A stretch of 6,422 nucleotides of DNA from Deltaproteobacteria bacterium (GTDB lineage Bacteria > Desulfobacterota > Desulfarculia > Adiutricales > Adiutricaceae), in contig JAITJP010000126.1 of NCBI GenBank assembly GCA_031278835.1, forward strand, positions 1 through 6,422, written 5' to 3'. Below, one piece after another: positions 5,943 to 6,422 of the stretch. Numbering within the stretch: the stretch's first letter is position 1; each line of letters begins with the position of its first letter. The position numbers and the translations under genes are program-made. The notes beneath the pieces were generated by a model. It was not told where the DNA came from, did not search any database, and was given only the letters and a program-made list of their open reading frames with translations.

Positions 5943-6066
5943 AGGGCCCATTGGCCCAGGCCCCAGGGCCAATGACCATGGCCAGCCCAAAAAATTTCTC
6001 CCCACCAGTAGGAGCGGCCAGCTTAGCGCTATAAATTTCTTCTAGTTGGTCCTTTAATTGAATCAA
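5941..6066 (-). CDS. Possible 41-residue peptide or gene fragment
   Basis: The minus strand holds a frame open from 6147 to a TAG at 5941-5943. Its middle reads like a real protein: amphipathic DRLKLIQLKDQLEEIYSAKL, then PTGGEKFFG. There is no ATG or GTG; the first possible start inside the predicted transcript is a TTG at 6066, without a clear ribosome site. The last part overlaps a GC-rich hairpin and looks like chance coding. It may be a relic of a lost gene or a fortuitous frame. I do not recognise a family. Confidence 0.2.
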   Translation of the reverse strand: MIQLKDQLEEIYSAKLAAPTGGEKFFGLAMVIGPGAWANGP

Positions 6067-6146
6067 TTTTAACCGATCGTATTTATAAAGTCCAGAGGCT
6101 CGAAATATACATATAGAGCCAATCTTAAATTTTAAATACTTTTTGC

Positions 6147-6175
6147 TTTATACCAGAAAAGTAGTTAAACATCAA
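6147..6175 (-). promoter_or_regulatory. Good sigma-70 promoter with extended -10
   Basis: On the minus strand TTGATG (6175-6170, 4 of 6) is followed by 17 bases and TATAAA (6152-6147, 5 of 6). TGG directly in front of the -10 gives an extended -10 (TGnTATAAA). The surroundings are AT-rich. Transcription would start near 6140 and run toward the zinc-ribbon gene. This is the best promoter match in the window, yet no clear gene follows for about 570 bases. Confidence 0.6.
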
Positions 6176-6342
6176 GAAAAATGCGCATAATAGTTTGTAA
6201 CTTGACCTTGGTCTTAAACCTTTGAATCAGGTAAGTAACGATTAACCGTTGGTAATGTGTCCCGTATCCTCACCCTTACAAAAAATAACTCTATTTTTTT
6301 CTCCCAAGCCCCCTTGGCCCAGCCTTTGGCGGCTTGAGGCTC

Positions 6343-6363
6343 AAAAAGCCTAGCCGGGCTTTT
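6343..6363 (-). terminator. Hairpin terminator of a gene beyond the right edge
   Basis: AAAAGCC (6344-6350) and GGCTTTT (6357-6363) form a 7-bp stem with a 6-nt loop. On the minus strand it ends in T5. It would stop minus-strand transcription entering from beyond the window, and is symmetric enough to work on the plus strand as well. Confidence 0.5.
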
Positions 6364-6403
6364 AAGCCTTGGCCCAGAGCCGCGCCCCTGGGCCAAGGCT
6401 TAA
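6362..6403. terminator. Perfect 16-bp inverted repeat at the right edge
   Basis: TTAAGCCTTGGCCCAG (6362-6377) and its exact complement (6388-6403) enclose a 10-nt GC-rich loop. On the plus strand TTTATTT follows (6404-6410), which makes a weak terminator; on the minus strand A-runs flank it. Together with the hairpin at 6343-6363 it marks a transcription boundary. A 60-codon minus-strand frame across it has no protein character and is not called. Confidence 0.5.
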
Positions 6404-6422
6404 TTTATTTCCCATGACCTGG

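Larger units (their letters stand above)
5727..6140 (-). ncRNA. Candidate ~410-nt transcript, small RNA or gene remnant
   Basis: The stretch is bounded by a good promoter (6147-6175) and a hairpin-U6 (5727-5747) on the same strand and holds no normal gene. Inside are a 9-bp hairpin (CATTGGCCC 5949-5957 with GGGCCAATG 5966-5974), a 7-bp one (CCGGCCC/GGGCCGG, about 5773-5796), a 5-bp one near the 5' end (6097-6120), two 14-bp tandem units (5915-5942) and runs of T on the transcribed strand (T10 at 5894-5885). It does not match tmRNA, RNase P, 6S or SRP RNA as far as I can tell. It could instead be the decayed leader of a lost gene. Confidence 0.25.

Noticed and set aside
6214..6396. 60-codon minus-strand frame at the right edge
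   Set aside because: It runs straight through two perfect terminator-like hairpins and reads as low-complexity translation of them; no ribosome site.

Overview
The window reads as a piece of a Gram-negative bacterial chromosome, most likely from the Desulfobacterota/Deltaproteobacteria. The clues are an MJ0042-type zinc-ribbon + DUF3426 membrane protein, an outer-membrane-type lipoprotein with a CsgG/FlgT-like body, and a PlsB-type acyltransferase. The lineage is inferred from protein types only. All genes I can support lie on the minus strand. GGCC is strikingly over-abundant. More than a quarter of the window is non-coding and one gene is broken by an in-frame stop, which would fit a host-associated or otherwise reducing genome (inference).

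Layout, read right to left in the direction of transcription. The right edge (6340-6403) holds two strong hairpins that probably close a gene lying beyond the window. A good minus-strand promoter (6147-6175: TTGATG, 17 bp, extended -10 TGGTATAAA) then starts a transcript of about 410 nt. It contains only a short protein-like reading frame and ends at a hairpin plus U6 (5727-5747), so it is either a small RNA or the remains of a gene. Next come three 44-46 bp direct repeats running right up to the start codon of a zinc-ribbon/one-TM/DUF3426 protein (5570-4185). That protein is interrupted by a TAA at 4602-4604, but its DUF3426 domain continues intact in the same frame behind the stop. A terminator (4095-4123) separates it from the next gene.

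The central gene (3976-1637) is the most interesting. It is a full-length PlsB-like glycerol-3-phosphate acyltransferase fused to a GpsA-like (glycerol-3-phosphate dehydrogenase) Rossmann domain. A fusion of the enzyme that makes G3P with the one that consumes it would make simple metabolic sense. However, the GpsA-like part lacks the family's catalytic lysine and its GD motif, so it looks like a pseudo-enzyme or sensor domain attached to a live acyltransferase. A palindrome and a 17-bp triplicate lie in its upstream region.

An AT-rich gap (1411-1636) follows, then a candidate promoter (1338-1366) with two repeats just upstream of its -35, then a long hairpin-bearing leader to a lipoprotein gene (1094-123). 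The lipoprotein gene is closed by a very strong, probably bidirectional terminator (39-71). No mobile element, CRISPR array, tRNA or rRNA is visible.
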